64,000 bases of DNA from Gnetum montanum (GCA_015680685.1 MNCI01025086.1:71453-135452), one strand, 5' to 3'. Positions 1 through 11,706 are shown, counted from the stretch's first letter. A program made the numbers and translations. The notes: a model not told the origin generated them from the sequence alone.

Positions 1-2040
1 CTATTTTTTTTTATGATGTCCAAAACTTGAAAATGGGTTAGCTAGAAGACACAATATATAGGAGTTGCAATATAAATCATGTGTGCATAAAACCATAACA
101 TAAATCTAAGATAAGCATATGAAGATGTAAATATGTACATGAACTATTTAATCTAAGTATCATAGGGATAAAATTAAAATGAATTTAAAATGGGCTAGGT
201 TAGTAGGCATAGGTAACAATAAATCATAGTAGCATCATCTCATATATCCACATCACATTTAGCAAAGATCCAAAAGAAAGGATCTCTTCCTCTTTTAGGA
301 CATCATCTAAGAATGTATCAACTACCTATCTCATTTGCATTATCTAATATGCTAGCCTAATCATTAGGCCAATATGTCTCCTCATCATTATTACTATTGA
401 TGTTACATCAAGATACCTACTCATCATCATCATCATCAACTCTAGGCTCTTGAATAGGTGTTATAATAGCAGAATGAGATTTGAGTGTTACTCAAAACTG
501 GGTGGGTGTAGGTGGACTACCTAGAGATTGAAAAATTCTAGAGGAAGAGATTCCATGAGAGTAAGAAGGAGTAAAATGATGTTGATATATATTTAGTGTT
601 GGTGAAATGGATGAAGCATACTAAACCAAGATCCTAAAAATGCTCTATGTAGCCTATTGATCAAATGAAGAAGATACCTCCTCTAAACAAATTTTCTTGG
701 GGAATCTTATAGAAGAATTCCCTCATATGTATGACATAGAAAATGTAGGTACCTCATGAGCATGTCGCACTAATTGCTTCTCATGTCAAATGACATGCTC
801 CCCTTAAGCATGTGTCTCATGTTCCAACTACTTCTGAGAGTTATCCTTATTATGGAAATCATATGTTCTAGAAGGTCTAAAAAGAGTAACTAGGTTATCA
901 TAGTTCCGACATCATCACTCTTAGATCACTAAGGAGACTCCATGATCTCAATGTTTGATTTGATCTGCTTAGGAATGGAAGGAAAGTTGGCCAAGTTAAA
1001 TACCCTTTCAAAGTAATCCTAATGCCTAGAAACTCATGAGCTGTTCCTACAAATCTTTCTAGTTGCCTTGGTAGTTGAGTGAAGAGCCTTCTTCACTAAT
1101 GAGCTCACCCATGCTTCAACTGATACAAATTAAGAAAGCTTTGATGAAATTTATAAGAAGGTAGGACCTAAGAGGTAGAGGGTTATACAGGATCAACATG
1201 TAGAGTACTCCTCTTCTTAAAATACTTGAACAAGCTCCTCTTACCCCTAATGATGAAAAATCAGTTATGGTCACAACTGCATAATAAACAATTAGGCTTA
1301 TTAGAAAAGGATTCCCTTAGGTTTTCCCTTAATAGAAAATGCCAATAATAACATGACATAAAATAAAGCCCAAATCAATCTTCTATCCTATTATTATGCA
1401 ATAAACAATGAATGCTTATAGTGGGAGAAGATCATGATAACTTCCATCATGAATGATAATATTATATAGCATAATTAGTAAGAGAGTGGAGGAATCTTGA
1501 GATATCTTGGTTCTAGATACCTTGACACTACATAAAAATTTTTATTTTTCAAACAAAGAATCTTAAAATTTATTATGTATCATCAAAATGACCTCATTAT
1601 CAAAAATTTCCTTAAAAGAAGTGAGCCATAATTGAATGACCTCGTCATTCCTAATAACTAGCAAATCATTCATAGTAGAGGAAGTAATATCAATTAATAC
1701 TATGCTCTTCATGATGAAGAAGGCTTCAACAACACTATCAGTGATAATGATGTCATAAATAACTTCATAATAATCATCTTTGATAATCTTAGACTTAAAG
1801 AAATGAAAGTCATTCTGTTGAGGATTTTAAAATATTGGAGTAAATGATCTTGAAACTCCTTGCAAAAGTCAAAACTTTACTTTTAGATGATGGATGCTCC
1901 ATTATAATTTTCATTAGTGAGCCTATATTATGGCTTGTATTAACTTTCTAATGCTTTAAGCTATTCAGACTTACCCTTTTAATTGGGGCACTTAGAGGAG
2001 TGATGGTGGAAAAGAACTTTCTTTATGCATGACGTGGTTC
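1..2040. other. AT-rich DNA without recognisable gene
   Basis: I see no coding region that I can name. Both strands carry only short open stretches. A stretch on the minus strand around 900-1100 reads with fewer stops than its surroundings but matches no family I recognise. A short CAT trinucleotide run lies near 421-440. This is probably further decayed repeat DNA into which C1 inserted, but nothing proves it. Confidence 0.5.
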
Positions 2041-2480
2041 TTGATTATCTTCTTAATGAAAGACATCTACATGCTATCTTTAGAGTAGATGTCTACAATG
2101 ATCCTTAGCTATAGTTATCTATGTCCAAAAAAAGATGTGGCATGCAAGTCATAGATTGTTAAACTTTAAGTACTTGCACCTTAGGGTTTTAAAATTAAGG
2201 TGGAGTAGATGTCTATTAGGTGGACTAGATATCTTTTTTAAGATTGGGAAAGTGTAGAATAAGCATCTTTCTTAGAATTAGAAAAAATTAAAGTAGACAT
2301 ATATTTTTTAAGGTGGATGTCTAATTAGGCTCAAGTAGATGTCCAATGGAGATGATAAACATCTTGTCAAGGACTTAGAAAAATGCAAAAGACATATAAT
2401 AGAGAGGATGCATGACTTATAAGTAAGAATAAATGTCTTAAGTCTCTTAGAAAAAAAATGAGATGAGGCTTTTGAGAATT
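2041..2480 (-). repeat. array of GTAGATGTC words, possible U3 of the C1 3' LTR
   Basis: The words GTAGATGTC, GACATCTAC and one-base variants recur many times in this AT-rich stretch, which lies directly downstream (minus strand) of the C1 RNase H. A retrotransposon's 3' LTR U3 is expected exactly there. A similar word array occurs at 32300-32640, beyond the other end of C1 once the A1 insertion is removed. I could not align the two base by base, so the LTR assignment is inference. Confidence 0.4.
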
Positions 2481-2639
2481 AAAATGGAGTATTTATGAAA
2501 GGAAGAATACTTCATTCTTTTAGCTTCTTTAATAAGGAATATCAACCTACTTCTAACTAAATCTAGTCTAATCTATTTTAACATAACCTACTAGAGAGAG
2601 TTATAGATCATACCTCACTTACTTGATAGGACAAGGTCT

Positions 2640-3250
2640 TATCCTCATATATTTGCATGAGACATCAAGTCCCCTCTCATTAAGTGATTTGGTGAAGACA
2701 TTGAGTACTTGAGCATCAATTCTAATATATTCTAGATGAATATTTCCAAGTTGGACATATTCTATGATGAAGTGATGCCTTATTTCCATGCACCTTATCC
2801 TTGAATGATTAATGAGATTATTGTTTATGATGATGATACTATTTTTGTTACAATAAATGGTACATGAGGTGCTTAAATTCTAAATTCCTTTAGAACCTCT
2901 CTCATCCATAAGATTAGGGTACAATAACTTTTGACCAGGTATGGAATTTTACTTTTTGATGCTCCATGAGACTAGGCACCTTCCAAGGAAGAAGTATCTT
3001 CCACTAATATTTCTACAGTCATTGATGCATCCTATCCAATTTGCATCACAATACTCAATTATATCAAGTGTTGAGTCCTTTGGATACTGAAGTCTCTTAT
3101 TAGTAGTACCTTTTAAATAGTAAATAATTCTCTTCATAGTCTTTAAGTAATATTCCTTTGGATTACTTTGGTAATGTGAGCATATACCAATAATTAATGC
3201 AATATGAGGCCTACTAGTTATTAAATAAAGCAAACTTCCAATCCTACCTC
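2640..3250 (-). pseudogene. pol: C1 copia RNase H domain (broken)
   Basis: A 94-codon open stretch (3233 to 2949) reads through the conserved copia junction: a YLITSRPHIA block, YYLKGTT, YCDANWIG with the first catalytic Asp of RNase H, then SGRYFFLG and SWSIKK. Past stops, the frame continues to about 2640 with the typical RHHFI and FTKSLNE blocks that end copia Pol. Family copies are enzymatic RNA:DNA hybrid nucleases made as part of Pol. This copy has several stops and cannot be functional. Confidence 0.85.
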
Positions 3251-3269
3251 AATAAATCTTGGGGTTTAT

Positions 3270-4260
3270 TCCCTAACCATTTTCATTCTTACTTAATTTT
3301 ACATTTGTTCCCATAGGAGTTGTCTTATGTTTGAATTCTGCTAAATTTAATTGTCTTGAAGGTTCCTTATGTACTTCAGTAGACACACGAATGTTCCCTC
3401 TTTGGTTTGTTTTACTTCAATCCCTAAAAGGTTGCTCATTTCTCTTACTATGTTTATCTTGAACTCTGTTTGCATAAGGTTTGAAAAATTCTTGCAAAAT
3501 TTTTAGTTAGTGGCACCAAATATAATATCATTAATATAACTTTGAGTAATCAAAAAATATTTTCCAAATCATTTTATAAATAGGGTAACATTTGTTGTTT
3601 CTTTTCTAATGCCATTGTCCAAGAGGTATTGGGATAATCTCTTGTACCAAGCCCAAGGAGCTTGTTTTAGCTCATAGAGAGTCTTCTTGAGACCATAAAC
3701 ATAATCTAGGTGTATTTAATCAGTGAATGCTTTAGGTTGTTCTACATATACCTTCTATTTATGGTCTTTTTTAAAAATACACTTTTAAAGTTCATTTGAT
3801 GTAACTTAATTTATTTGTTTTATGCATAGGCTGGTAAACATCTTAGTGATTCTAGCCTAGTAACCAATGAATATGTCTCATCAAAATCAATGTACTCTTA
3901 CTAATTATGCCATTTGATAATAAGATATGCCTTATTTTTAATGATAACTCCAACTTCATCAATTTTTTTGAAATATCTATTTTGTTTTGATAATGGACCT
4001 GTTGGTAGGTTTGGGAACAAGTTTCCGCACATTTTCTCATACAAGTTAGATTAAATCCTCTTGCATAGCCATGAACCATCCTTCATCTTATTCACCTTGC
4101 TTAAAGTTTTTTGGTTTAATTTGTGATACATATGCAACAAAGGTAGAAAGTTCCCTTACTTTACTTCTTATTACCAATTCCTAATTAAGTTTTCAAATGG
4201 CATTATTGATAGAGTATGATTTTCCCAATCTAGTCATCTGAGTGGGTTGTTCATCTTGTT
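3270..4260 (-). pseudogene. pol: C1 copia reverse transcriptase (broken)
   Basis: Minus-strand translation in shifting frames gives the copia RT landmarks: KLVPKPTNRSII near the start, a polypeptide reading close to KALYGLKQAPRAWY in decayed form, and the active-site block YINDIIFGATN at about 3505-3539. Functional copia RTs have YVDD; here the first Asp is Asn (codon within 3528-3539), so the catalytic site is lost. Many in-frame stops. It sits between integrase and RNase H as expected for copia. Confidence 0.8.
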
Positions 4261-4399
4261 CTCCTTCTTGCTATTCATCTTGTTCTTCATCTTGCTTATC
4301 ATCTTGTTGACTTTTTGATTCATCATTAGGTGTAACTTGGGATGGTTATGTTTTTCTTCTTGCCCCAAACTATTCATCATCCATCTTCACATTAAAATA

Positions 4400-5300
4400 A
4401 ATATTATTAATATCATTCATCTTAATATTTATAAACTCTTCTACAGTAAGTGTTCTTTTATTTAAAGACTTTATGAGTGTTGCTTATTGTAGAGTATCCC
4501 AAGAATATACCTTAATCAACCTTAGGGTTAACTTTTCTTAGAGCATCTCTTTTGTTAAGAATAAAGCATTTAGCTTCAAATACATGAAAATATCTTATTG
4601 ATGATTTCATTTTAGATTAAAGTTGGTAGGGGGTTTTGGTTGTAAATTTTCTTACCAAAACTTGGTTGGATACATAGTAGACTATGTTGATGGCTTCACC
4701 CCAAAAATAATATGGGGTGTTTCTTTCATTTAGCATGATTCTAGTTATCTTGTTTAGTTGATGATTCTTATATTTAGCTACTCCATTTTGCTATGGTATC
4801 ATTGGGGCTGAGAATTAGTGGTGTATTCCATGAGTATTACAATACTCCTTGAATTTTTTATTTTGATTACCACTATGATTACTTCTAATCATTTTAATGG
4901 TATAGGCTTTTTTATTATGTAGCTTATTACATATCTTAGAAAAATGATCAAATGCTTCATCTTTATGACCTAGGAAAGAAACCCATGTAAATGGACAAGA
5001 ACCATTTATGATAGTAAAATAATATCTTTTTCTCCCTAAAACTTAGTATTTGTGAGGATCATACCAAATCCAAATGGAGTAAGTCCAATGGATATGAGGT
5101 TGAGATGCAATTTTTCTTACCAAACCTTATCCTTATTTTCTTCCCTTTTTGACATGTGTTACAAACATTCCTTTTGAAATCTTTTAGTTTTGGCAAGCCA
5201 CACACCATATCCTTTAATACAAGAGTTCTTAGGATGTTCATGTTTATATGCCCTAGTATTCTATGCCACAAATCTATCTCATCTACATTACCCATTAAAC
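4400..5300 (-). pseudogene. pol: C1 GAG-pre-integrase and integrase core (broken)
   Basis: An open stretch from 5295 to 5059 encodes the GAG-pre-integrase domain: LWHRILGHIN, then CGLPKL and a Cys pair in CNTCQKGK, which is the zinc-binding HHCC part of copia integrase (His in WHR and GHI, then C-x2-C). Beyond stops, the integrase core follows with a recognisable HKDEAF-like block and the PQQNGVAE-type block around 4780-4830, in which the catalytic Glu region reads degenerate. Function would be cDNA insertion; this copy is inactive. Confidence 0.8.
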
Positions 5301-5329
5301 ACTTGGTTTCATGATTAGTAGCATATAAT

Positions 5330-5640
5330 AATGAAGTGATGTATACATTTGATTGTCTATAAATATTTACTTAAGAGTCCCTTACTTGACAAGACTCTTT
5401 TGAGAAGACCACTTTATAATTTAAGTCACAAAGCTGACTTACACTCAAGAGATTATACTTTAGACCTTCAACATAAAATATATCCATTACCTATGGTAAG
5501 TTACCTCTAATGATCACTATTCCTTTGGTTAGTGCTTCTATGTCATCTTGAAATGTCACAATATCACAATATTGATTAATAAAGAGTGTAAATTGAGATT
5601 TGTTAGTTATTATATGTCATCAGTAGTTGCTATCCATATA
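5330..5640 (-). pseudogene. C1 copia aspartic protease remnant
   Basis: The copia protease normally reads WYLDSGCSRHMT. Here the corresponding minus-strand sequence reads YMDSNY followed by stops, with D-S-N at 5634-5626 instead of D-S-G. The downstream GLKYNLLSVSQLCD block at roughly 5480-5420 is well kept and confirms the assignment. The active-site Gly is lost and two stops follow, so it is inactive. Confidence 0.75.
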
Positions 5641-5649
5641 CTAGGTTGG

Positions 5650-6430
5650 CTTATTGTTAATAAATAAAGTAACTTGGCCAAATTTTCCCTTTCTTTAGTT
5701 TTTCATTTAGGTATTTAAACTTTTTTAACTTACATGACATGAATTCTTGGGAATTTTTAATAAGATCTTATAGTGTCATAAAAATGATTTAATAATAAGT
5801 AAAAATAATATTGCATATGACCAAACCTACCATAGTGATAGCACATTATATCTCTCATATGGGCAAGATGTTTAAACTTGGGTGTATATCTCCATTTTGA
5901 AGAGATTCTTGGTGAGGGGATCTTTTAAGGATTACTTTCAAGTCCTCTTTAATCATTTGGATTTTTACATTAACCAAGCATGATGCAAAGCATTTATTCT
6001 TCTTTAGTAAACCTCTCATTAATGTATTTGACATTTTGAGCTCTTTATTCATCTACTTATTGAAACAATTTACCTTTTAATTCTCATTTTAAAGGTATGA
6101 GTTCTCCTTTTTCAATTTGATGCATTTAGCTTGATGTTGTTCAAGATCTAATTTCTTAACATGTTACAATTTCTTCATCCTATTACAAATATTTTGTAAG
6201 AAAATAAGCTCATCACATAATAAGTCATACCTTTGTTCCAACATATTTTCATTATCCTTCATATCACTAGGCTAGTAATCTTTTGGGAATTCATGAACAA
6301 TGGCAATATATGAGAGGTGTAATTGCTTTGTATTATCATCATTCACTCCTTCTTCACTATTTTCATCATTCAAACTTATATACAAAATCTGTTCCCTTGC
6401 TCTCTTTGTAGAAATACCTCTTTTATAACC
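5650..6430 (-). pseudogene. gag: C1 gag-to-protease linker region
   Basis: This stretch joins the Gag zinc knuckle to the protease. It holds one 65-codon open stretch (6052-5855) rich in Lys and otherwise short broken frames. No domain is recognisable. Position alone suggests the C-terminal part of C1 Gag. Confidence 0.5.
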
Positions 6431-6434
6431 TATT

Positions 6435-7390
6435 TAACCTAGGATATTCACAGGCCAAATGACCTCATCCACCACATAACCAACATTCTATAGAAGATAT
6501 ATCATTCTTTGATGAACCTTTAATTACTTATCTTTGTCATTATGTTTCTTGTTTTGGTAGTTGTTCTTTTTATTTCAAGAAGTTTATTCACATGCTTGGA
6601 AATAAGTGCAAGTTCATCTTCATCATAGCTTTCCTCATTCTCCAATCATTCTTGAATCCTCTCTCTATATTTACAAAATTCTCTAGCAAATATTTTGTAT
6701 GTAAGAGACTTTTCCTTAATGGCACCTTCATCTATGAAATTTATCTCATAAGTAACAAGGGTACTTTGAAGTTCCTCAATCCTGAAGATGTTCAAGTCTT
6801 TAATTTCTTCCAGGGCTACAAAATTTGTTCTAAACTTTGGTGTGAGAGTTTTAATTATTTTAGTATAACTTTACTTTTGGGAAGATCTACACTTGTTTCG
6901 CAAATGTCTATAATGATGTCATTGACTCTAAAGAAGTAGTCTTTTTACTTTTTTCTCCATTCTTCATCTTCACATTCAAATTTATTTTGGAGGACTAATA
7001 ACCTAGATTACTTTACAACTAAGGTTTCCTTGTAGGTGGCATTTAGTGTGTTCCAAATCTATTTTATACATTTACATCCAACTATTCTATTGAATTCTAC
7101 CTTGCTAAAAGAACAATAGAAGTAATTCTTAGCCTAAGAGTTAAACATGAAAGTATTCTTTTCATAATCATTTAACTTAATTCTTGGCTTAAGAGTTTCG
7201 ATGGTGCTTCTAATAGTAGTTATTTTACTTTTGGTTAGAGATGTATATCCATCCAAGACTAATTGTCAAACTTTAAACTTCATGGATTTAAAGAAGTCTT
7301 GCATCTAAGCCTTCTAATATGCAAAGTTAGTTTTGTCAAACAAAGGTGACTTGTTATATGATAGTCCCTTCACTATTCACTTCAAGTTAT
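6435..7390 (-). pseudogene. gag: C1 copia Gag with mutated zinc knuckle
   Basis: Minus-strand reading from about 7350 shows the copia Gag start region (PLFDKTNFAY, then MQDFFKSM), the UBN2-type middle (SKVEFNR, NTLNATYKE, SRLLVLQNKFE, SKVILK) and a zinc knuckle at 6485-6441. The knuckle should be C-x2-C-x4-H-x4-C; here it reads C-W-L-C, a stop, G-H, and the final Cys is Tyr. Gag would form the virus-like particle and bind RNA. Frames are interrupted throughout. Confidence 0.8.
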
Positions 7391-7883
7391 TACGCTTAAT
7401 ATGAGACTACCAACTCTCTTATACTACTTAGAGGAGGAGAGTAAATAAGTTTTATCTTAGAAACAAGAAAATATGAAATTTGATAGAAATAAATGCACAC
7501 ACACACACACACACAATCTATGTAGTTTTCCAATTTGGATAGTTTACACTTAGAGGATATTAGGCTGCATACATTTGAATGTGTTTCTTTAAAAATATGG
7601 TTTCAAGAGTACCATAACCTTTATAGTGCTTCATTACAATTGACCTGTAGGTCCAAGCTTGAGGTTTTAGTTCAACATTAATACAAAAGTGTGATCTCTC
7701 ATAGGAGATCCACACAACCCCATTAAGAAAAAAGTAAACTAACTTTAGATTCCCTACATTAGATACATGAAAGAATAATGATAAAACATACATACGAGAA
7801 TAGAGATGAGATTTCACATTGTAGCTTTATTTCTCAACGAGCTTGATTTACGTTATGTCTACTATTTGAATTACCTTGGGCTT
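7391..7883. repeat. flank between C1 gag and A1, with (CA)n tract
   Basis: A CA dinucleotide run lies at about 7496-7517. An 85-codon minus-strand open stretch (7817-7560) matches nothing I know; by position it could be the R/U5 part of the C1 5' LTR, separated from its U3 by the A1 insertion. I could not find a clear tRNA-Met primer site here. The last five bases, 7879-7883, are the A1 target-site copy GGCTT. Confidence 0.45.
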
Positions 7884-8658
7884 TGATGGGATGCGATATT
7901 GCGTACGCGATATCGCAGTGCGCTTTCATATCTATAAATAAGAGGCAGCTCTCCCTTGTTTTCCATCCTAGGCTTAGACCATAGTGAAACTCTAGTAGTT
8001 TGATCCCTCCAGAGATAGAATATTTTCCATGTGCCTACAGTAGGAACTCCAAAGTGAACAAATCTTTATTCGAGCAGACATTGTACCTGAACACAAGTTT
8101 GTGTACGGAAATAAAGATGAACTTCCTGGATAAACCTTGCAGTGCATGGAATAGGCTAATTAGGACTTTTATTTATTGTTATTTACTATTTTCCATTTAC
8201 ATGCTTTATTAGTGATTAAATCTTTTTCAACCCTTCTCTCCTAGTTAAGTGCCTTAGTACAACTGCTTCGAGCACATGCGTTACGTGTGGTGATCCCAGC
8301 AACGACTAGCGTTTGGTAACCATAGTTGCATTGGTTCAGGGTATGAATGGTAAGTGGGAACGGATGCTAATGCTAGGTAATTAAAAATTAGTTAGTTAGT
8401 TAGATTTAGTAATTAGTCTCTTCAACCCTTCACCTTTCAGCATAGGAAATAAAATTGCAAAAGCTATAAAAATCATATACCTCAGACTTACTTAACCATA
8501 CACCGTGACAACTACAAGTAAGTCTAGGAAGACAACGAATAATTAACCTTAAGTGTTCCATAAGGCATGTAGGCACTTAGTCTATGGAGTTTGACTGAAT
8601 CACACGTGCTACGCTCATATTCGTATGGTTGAGTGTAGGAGTACCTCGCCACTCATCA
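7884..8658 (+). repeat. A1 5' LTR
   Basis: It has TG...CA ends and matches, with gaps, 31461-32284 (+), 9102-9909 (-), 25643-26501 (-) and 61837-62499 (+). The U3 begins with GATATCGCG-type palindromes (7889-7925), followed by a TATA box, TATAAATAAGAGG, at 7933. By eye it differs from the A1 3' LTR at about 5 of 100 sites outside the palindromes. Confidence 0.92.
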
Positions 8659-8677
8659 TAGGCACCGTTGCTGGGGA
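8659..8677 (+). other. A1 primer-binding site, tRNA-Asp type
   Basis: Directly after the LTR lies GGCACCGTTGCTGGGGA. The complement of the 3' end of plant tRNA-Asp is TGGCGCCGTTGCCGGGGA, so this is a close match with about three differences. tRNA-Asp priming is known from Athila/Tat-type Ty3/gypsy elements and argues against a chromovirus, which uses tRNA-Met. Confidence 0.85.
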
Positions 8678-8801
8678 CTAAGTGTTTGTACACTAAGTAG
8701 AACATAGGAAATCACTCACATTGTTGGGAGCCTAAACGAACGTTAGGGTTAATTAAAAGAAAAATTTATATAACGGTTAAATAGCACACTGATAATACAC
8801 C

Positions 8802-9101
8802 ATGTCTTCTTCTTCTCATAAGAGCAATACACCACCTAGGGACAATACAAAGAACGATCAGCAATCAAAAACACATAACCTAAATTTGCTAGTTTCTCAA
8901 CATTATAGGGTGACATATACTCATCCTGATGAGTATATACCTAATTTTACTTTTATCCTCCATCAGGATGAATAGATGCACTGGAGAGATTTGCAAGGTA
9001 ACATAGTGTTACCTCCAGATCGTGCTATCCCTAACATGCTTCTCCGTGCTTTGGCACAGATTGGCATGACTTAGCTCTATGCTAAATACGTTATAGGTGA
9101 T
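8802..9101 (+). pseudogene. gag: A1 gag, N-terminal part (before A2 insertion)
   Basis: ATG at 8802 opens MSSSSHKSN, about 120 bases after the primer site. Residues from about 40 carry the family's N-terminal block (YTHPDEYIPNFTFILHQD), followed by WRDLQGNIVLPPD. In-frame stops appear, for example just after LHQDE and after GM. The frame is cut at 9101 by A2 and resumes at 26507 in the same gag block. This N-terminal domain is shared with A2, A3, B1 and B2; I do not recognise it as a named domain. Confidence 0.85.
9097..9101 (+). repeat. TSD GTGAT, left copy (A2 insertion)
   Basis: GTGAT here and at 26502-26506 flanks the TG...CA ends of A2. Removing A2 and one copy restores continuity of the A1 gag reading frame. 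Confidence 0.92.
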
Positions 9102-9909
9102 TGATGAGTGGTGAGGTACCCCCTACACTCAACCATATGAATACGAGCTTAGCACACATGATCCAGTCGAACTCCACAGACTAAGTGCCTACACGCCTCA
9201 TGGAACACTTAAGGTTAATTATTCATTGTTTTCCAAGACTTACTTGTAGTTGTCATGATGTATGGTTAAGTAAGTTCGAGGTGTATGATTTTTATATCTT
9301 TTTCTATTTTATCTCCTATGCTAGTGAGGTGAAGGGTTGAAGAGACTAATTACTAACTCTAACTAACTAACTAAGTCTAAATTCACCTAGCATCAACATC
9401 CATTGCCACTTACCGTTCACACCCTGAACCAATGCAACCATGGTTACTGAACGCTAGTCGTTGCTGGGATCACCATGCGTAATGCACGTGCTCAAAGCAG
9501 TCGTACTGAGGCACTTAACTAGGAGAGAAGGGTTGAGAAAGATTTAATTCTTAATAAAGAATTTAAATGGAAAACAGTAAATAAAAATAAATAAAATCCT
9601 AATTAGCCTATTCCATGCACTGCAAGGTTTATCCAAGAAGCTCGTCTTTATTTCCGTACACAAACCTGTGTTCAGGTACAATGTTTGCTCGAATAAAGAT
9701 CTGTTAACTTTAGGACTCCTACTACGAGCACATGGAAAATATTCTATCTCTAAAGTGATCAATCTACCAGAGTTTCACTACAGTCTAAGCTTAGGATGAG
9801 GAAACAAGGGAGAGCCACCTCTTATTATAGATATGATGGCGCATTGCAATATCACGTATGTGATATCGCGTACGCGATATCGCGGCGCATGCAATATCGC
9901 GTCCCATCA
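9102..9909 (-). repeat. A2 3' LTR
   Basis: Begins (plus strand) TGATGAGTGG and ends GTCCCATCA, the inverse of the A1 LTR ends. The palindromic U3 words occupy 9838-9905. It forms an inverted repeat with the A1 5' LTR across a 443-base spacer. Confidence 0.92.
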
Positions 9910-11350
9910 TACCCCCATGACTAAATGAAAACTCGTCCTCAAGTTCCTTACAATAATATCAGGAAGGTATGGGATTATTGACTCAAATGGAACTAATGGG
10001 ATGACATGTGAATGGATCATCATTACAAGACACAACAAAACTAGTATTCATGACAACGAGAGTGAACACCTTATTACATTGACATCAAGCCTCATTTGGC
10101 AGTTGAGAAAGAAAGAGAGAAAGAAGTGTCACTGCTACCAACGCCATCTGTAAGTGCACCATCAATCTTACTCCTTGCATAGCTACTTCTAGCACTTCTC
10201 CATTCCAAGTGTTCCCTCGAGATCTGGTTTGTTGTTGCATGATCACCATCTGCACACAAAACACAGTCTTATATTAGCAAGGGTAAATGAATAATCATGT
10301 AATTGATACCTTGCTTTGGTGTAAGTCCATTGGCTGAGTTGTGGTATGGCTGATATGGATCTGGAGATATAATATTGATGACTACCGAAGGTGTAGGAGT
10401 TAGGAGAAAAATCAAAAAAATTGAGCCCCATACTCCCATGACTAATTGTGAACCTCCGGTAGCGATAACATGGAGAAAGAATAAGAACATGAAAGATGAA
10501 GAAAAAGAGACAACTGTAATGTCAATGAGATGGATGTCAAGATGGAAAATAACAAAATAAAATTAATTACAAAAATGTTAGGGAAAAGAAATTAATAGGT
10601 GCACCAAATAGGAATGTTAGTGGATCCTCCCCAAAGCTGGCTCATGCCCTTAATGCCCTGACAAACCCACATTCAAAGAGTCTGTAGGCTCTAGGAATGT
10701 CATTTGGAACAAGAGTTAAAGTCTTAACCACAAGAATTTACCAAAAAGAAAAAAATGCATCAACTAAAATATACACTAATGATACAACTGGAAATGAGGT
10801 GAATAATGGAGAGAAGGATGGAGAGAAGAGGATGGAATGGAATCCCAAGAACAAGGTGGTGTACAACCCCTTGTGTGTTTTATGATTAATGTGACTTAGC
10901 AAATCTCATTCCAACTCTGGCCTCAAACCAACCACATCCAGTGACTTCACATCAATGCATTTGACTAATCCATCCTCTTGAAATAACAAGAAAGCATCTC
11001 CAAAGAGCTACCACCATTCTGACTAAACAAATGAGGAGAGAATGGGAAGCGAGAAGGGCCTTAGTTAGAGGGAACATTTTTAGTTTCATAACAAGTGCTT
11101 GTAGCCCAAGTTTACTTCGTCTAAGGGGTGTGCTTTGAATTCTCACTTTTTTTGTTTTTGTGTTTATGTTTGAGAACCACACCATGCAAAGACTTCTTAT
11201 TTTTATTGNCAAGCCAAGAGAGACCATAGAAACTGGTGGATGAATGGATGAAGTGGACTCATTGCTTGCAATATCAAAAGAACATACCTTAGTATCAACA
11301 TCATAACTTAAAGGTAAAAATGAAACATTAGTAACCAATGGAAAATAGTT
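9910..11350 (-). other. A2 3' noncoding module
   Basis: This region lies between protease and 3' LTR and is homologous to 29700-31460 of A1. Short open frames occur on both strands but none is shared with A1 in a protein-like way. It contains the conserved block with GGGCATTA and CTACTTTGGGG near 10620-10665 and the hairpin at 11133-11191. The single n at 11209 replaces about 200 bases that A1 has at 29926-30129. Confidence 0.75.
11133..11191 (-). other. conserved RNA hairpin, A2 copy
   Basis: In the sense (minus) strand CTTTG pairs with CAAAG and GGTTCTCA pairs with TGAGAATT around an A-rich loop. The same arrangement with different but still pairing bases occurs in A1, B1 (twice) and B2. 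It lies in the 3' noncoding module, so an RNA role such as export or packaging is possible but not shown. Confidence 0.6.
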
Positions 11351-11393
11351 CATACCATCATGAAGAACACTTATTGGGTGATGAACTTACAAG

Positions 11394-11425
11394 GTGGAGA
11401 ACACACACAAACACACACACACACA
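11394..11425. repeat. (CA)n-rich microsatellite
   Basis: A run of CA dinucleotides with single-base interruptions, next to the A-rich tract of A2. A1 has only a short remnant of it at the equivalent place (29717-29730). Confidence 0.8.
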
Positions 11426-11496
11426 AATGGAAAAGTATAACGATGTTGAAAAAAAAAGAAGAGTTAAAGAAATTTGTAAAACAAAAACAAGAAAAG

Positions 11497-11706
11497 TTAA
11501 AGAAATTTGTAAAAAAAAAAAATGTGTAACACAAAAACGTGTAAAAAAAAGTGTAAAACAAAAACTTGTAAAACAAAAACGTGAAAAACAAAAACGTGGA
11601 AAAAAAAATGTGTAAAACAAAAATGTGTAAAACAAAAATGTGTAAAAAAAAAACTAAAAAGAATTGAGGGCCCCAAATGATTAGCATAGGTGGCCATCTC
11701 CCCCAT
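11497..11706 (-). CDS. hydrophobic small ORF of A2, encoded by the T-rich tract
   Basis: ATG at 11706 opens MGEMATYANHLGP and then about 50 residues almost wholly Phe, Leu, Val, Cys, His, Thr and Tyr, because the sense strand is a T-rich tract of TTTTGTTTTACA-like units. The same start block and hydrophobic tail occur in A1, B1 and B2. It would be a membrane-inserting peptide if made. T-rich DNA lacks stops by composition, so the open frame alone is weak evidence. Confidence 0.35.
   Translation of the reverse strand: MGEMATYANHLGPSILFSFFFTHFCFTHFCFTHFFFHVFVFHVFVLQVFVLHFFLHVFVLHIFFFYKFL

Larger units (their letters stand above)
2640..7390 (-). mobile_element. C1: Ty1/copia retrotransposon body (SIRE-like), decayed
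   Basis: Reading the minus strand from 7390 down gives copia order: gag with zinc knuckle, protease, GAG-pre-integrase, integrase, reverse transcriptase, RNase H. Integrase before RT is the copia signature, opposite to Ty3/gypsy. Wording of the gag and RNase H motifs resembles the SIRE/Maximus lineage. All domains contain stops and frameshifts. LTRs are not delimited; candidate remnants are the word arrays at 2041-2480 and 32300-32640. Confidence 0.85.

Noticed and set aside
900-1200. Minus-strand stretch with fewer stops, possibly a transposase or host exon.
   Set aside because: I could not connect it to any family, and stops remain in every frame.
7889-7925. Regularly repeated palindromes that could look like a CRISPR array or a phage-type terminator.
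   Set aside because: The context is a plant LTR U3, spacers are not unique, and there are no cas genes. Palindromes here lie before a TATA box.
8000-8212. A 70-72 residue open frame present in four A-family LTRs (also 31626-31838, 9762-9544, 26302-26084).
   Set aside because: It begins with TTG, not ATG; the first ATG in the LTR transcript gives a very short peptide. LTR homology alone explains the similarity.
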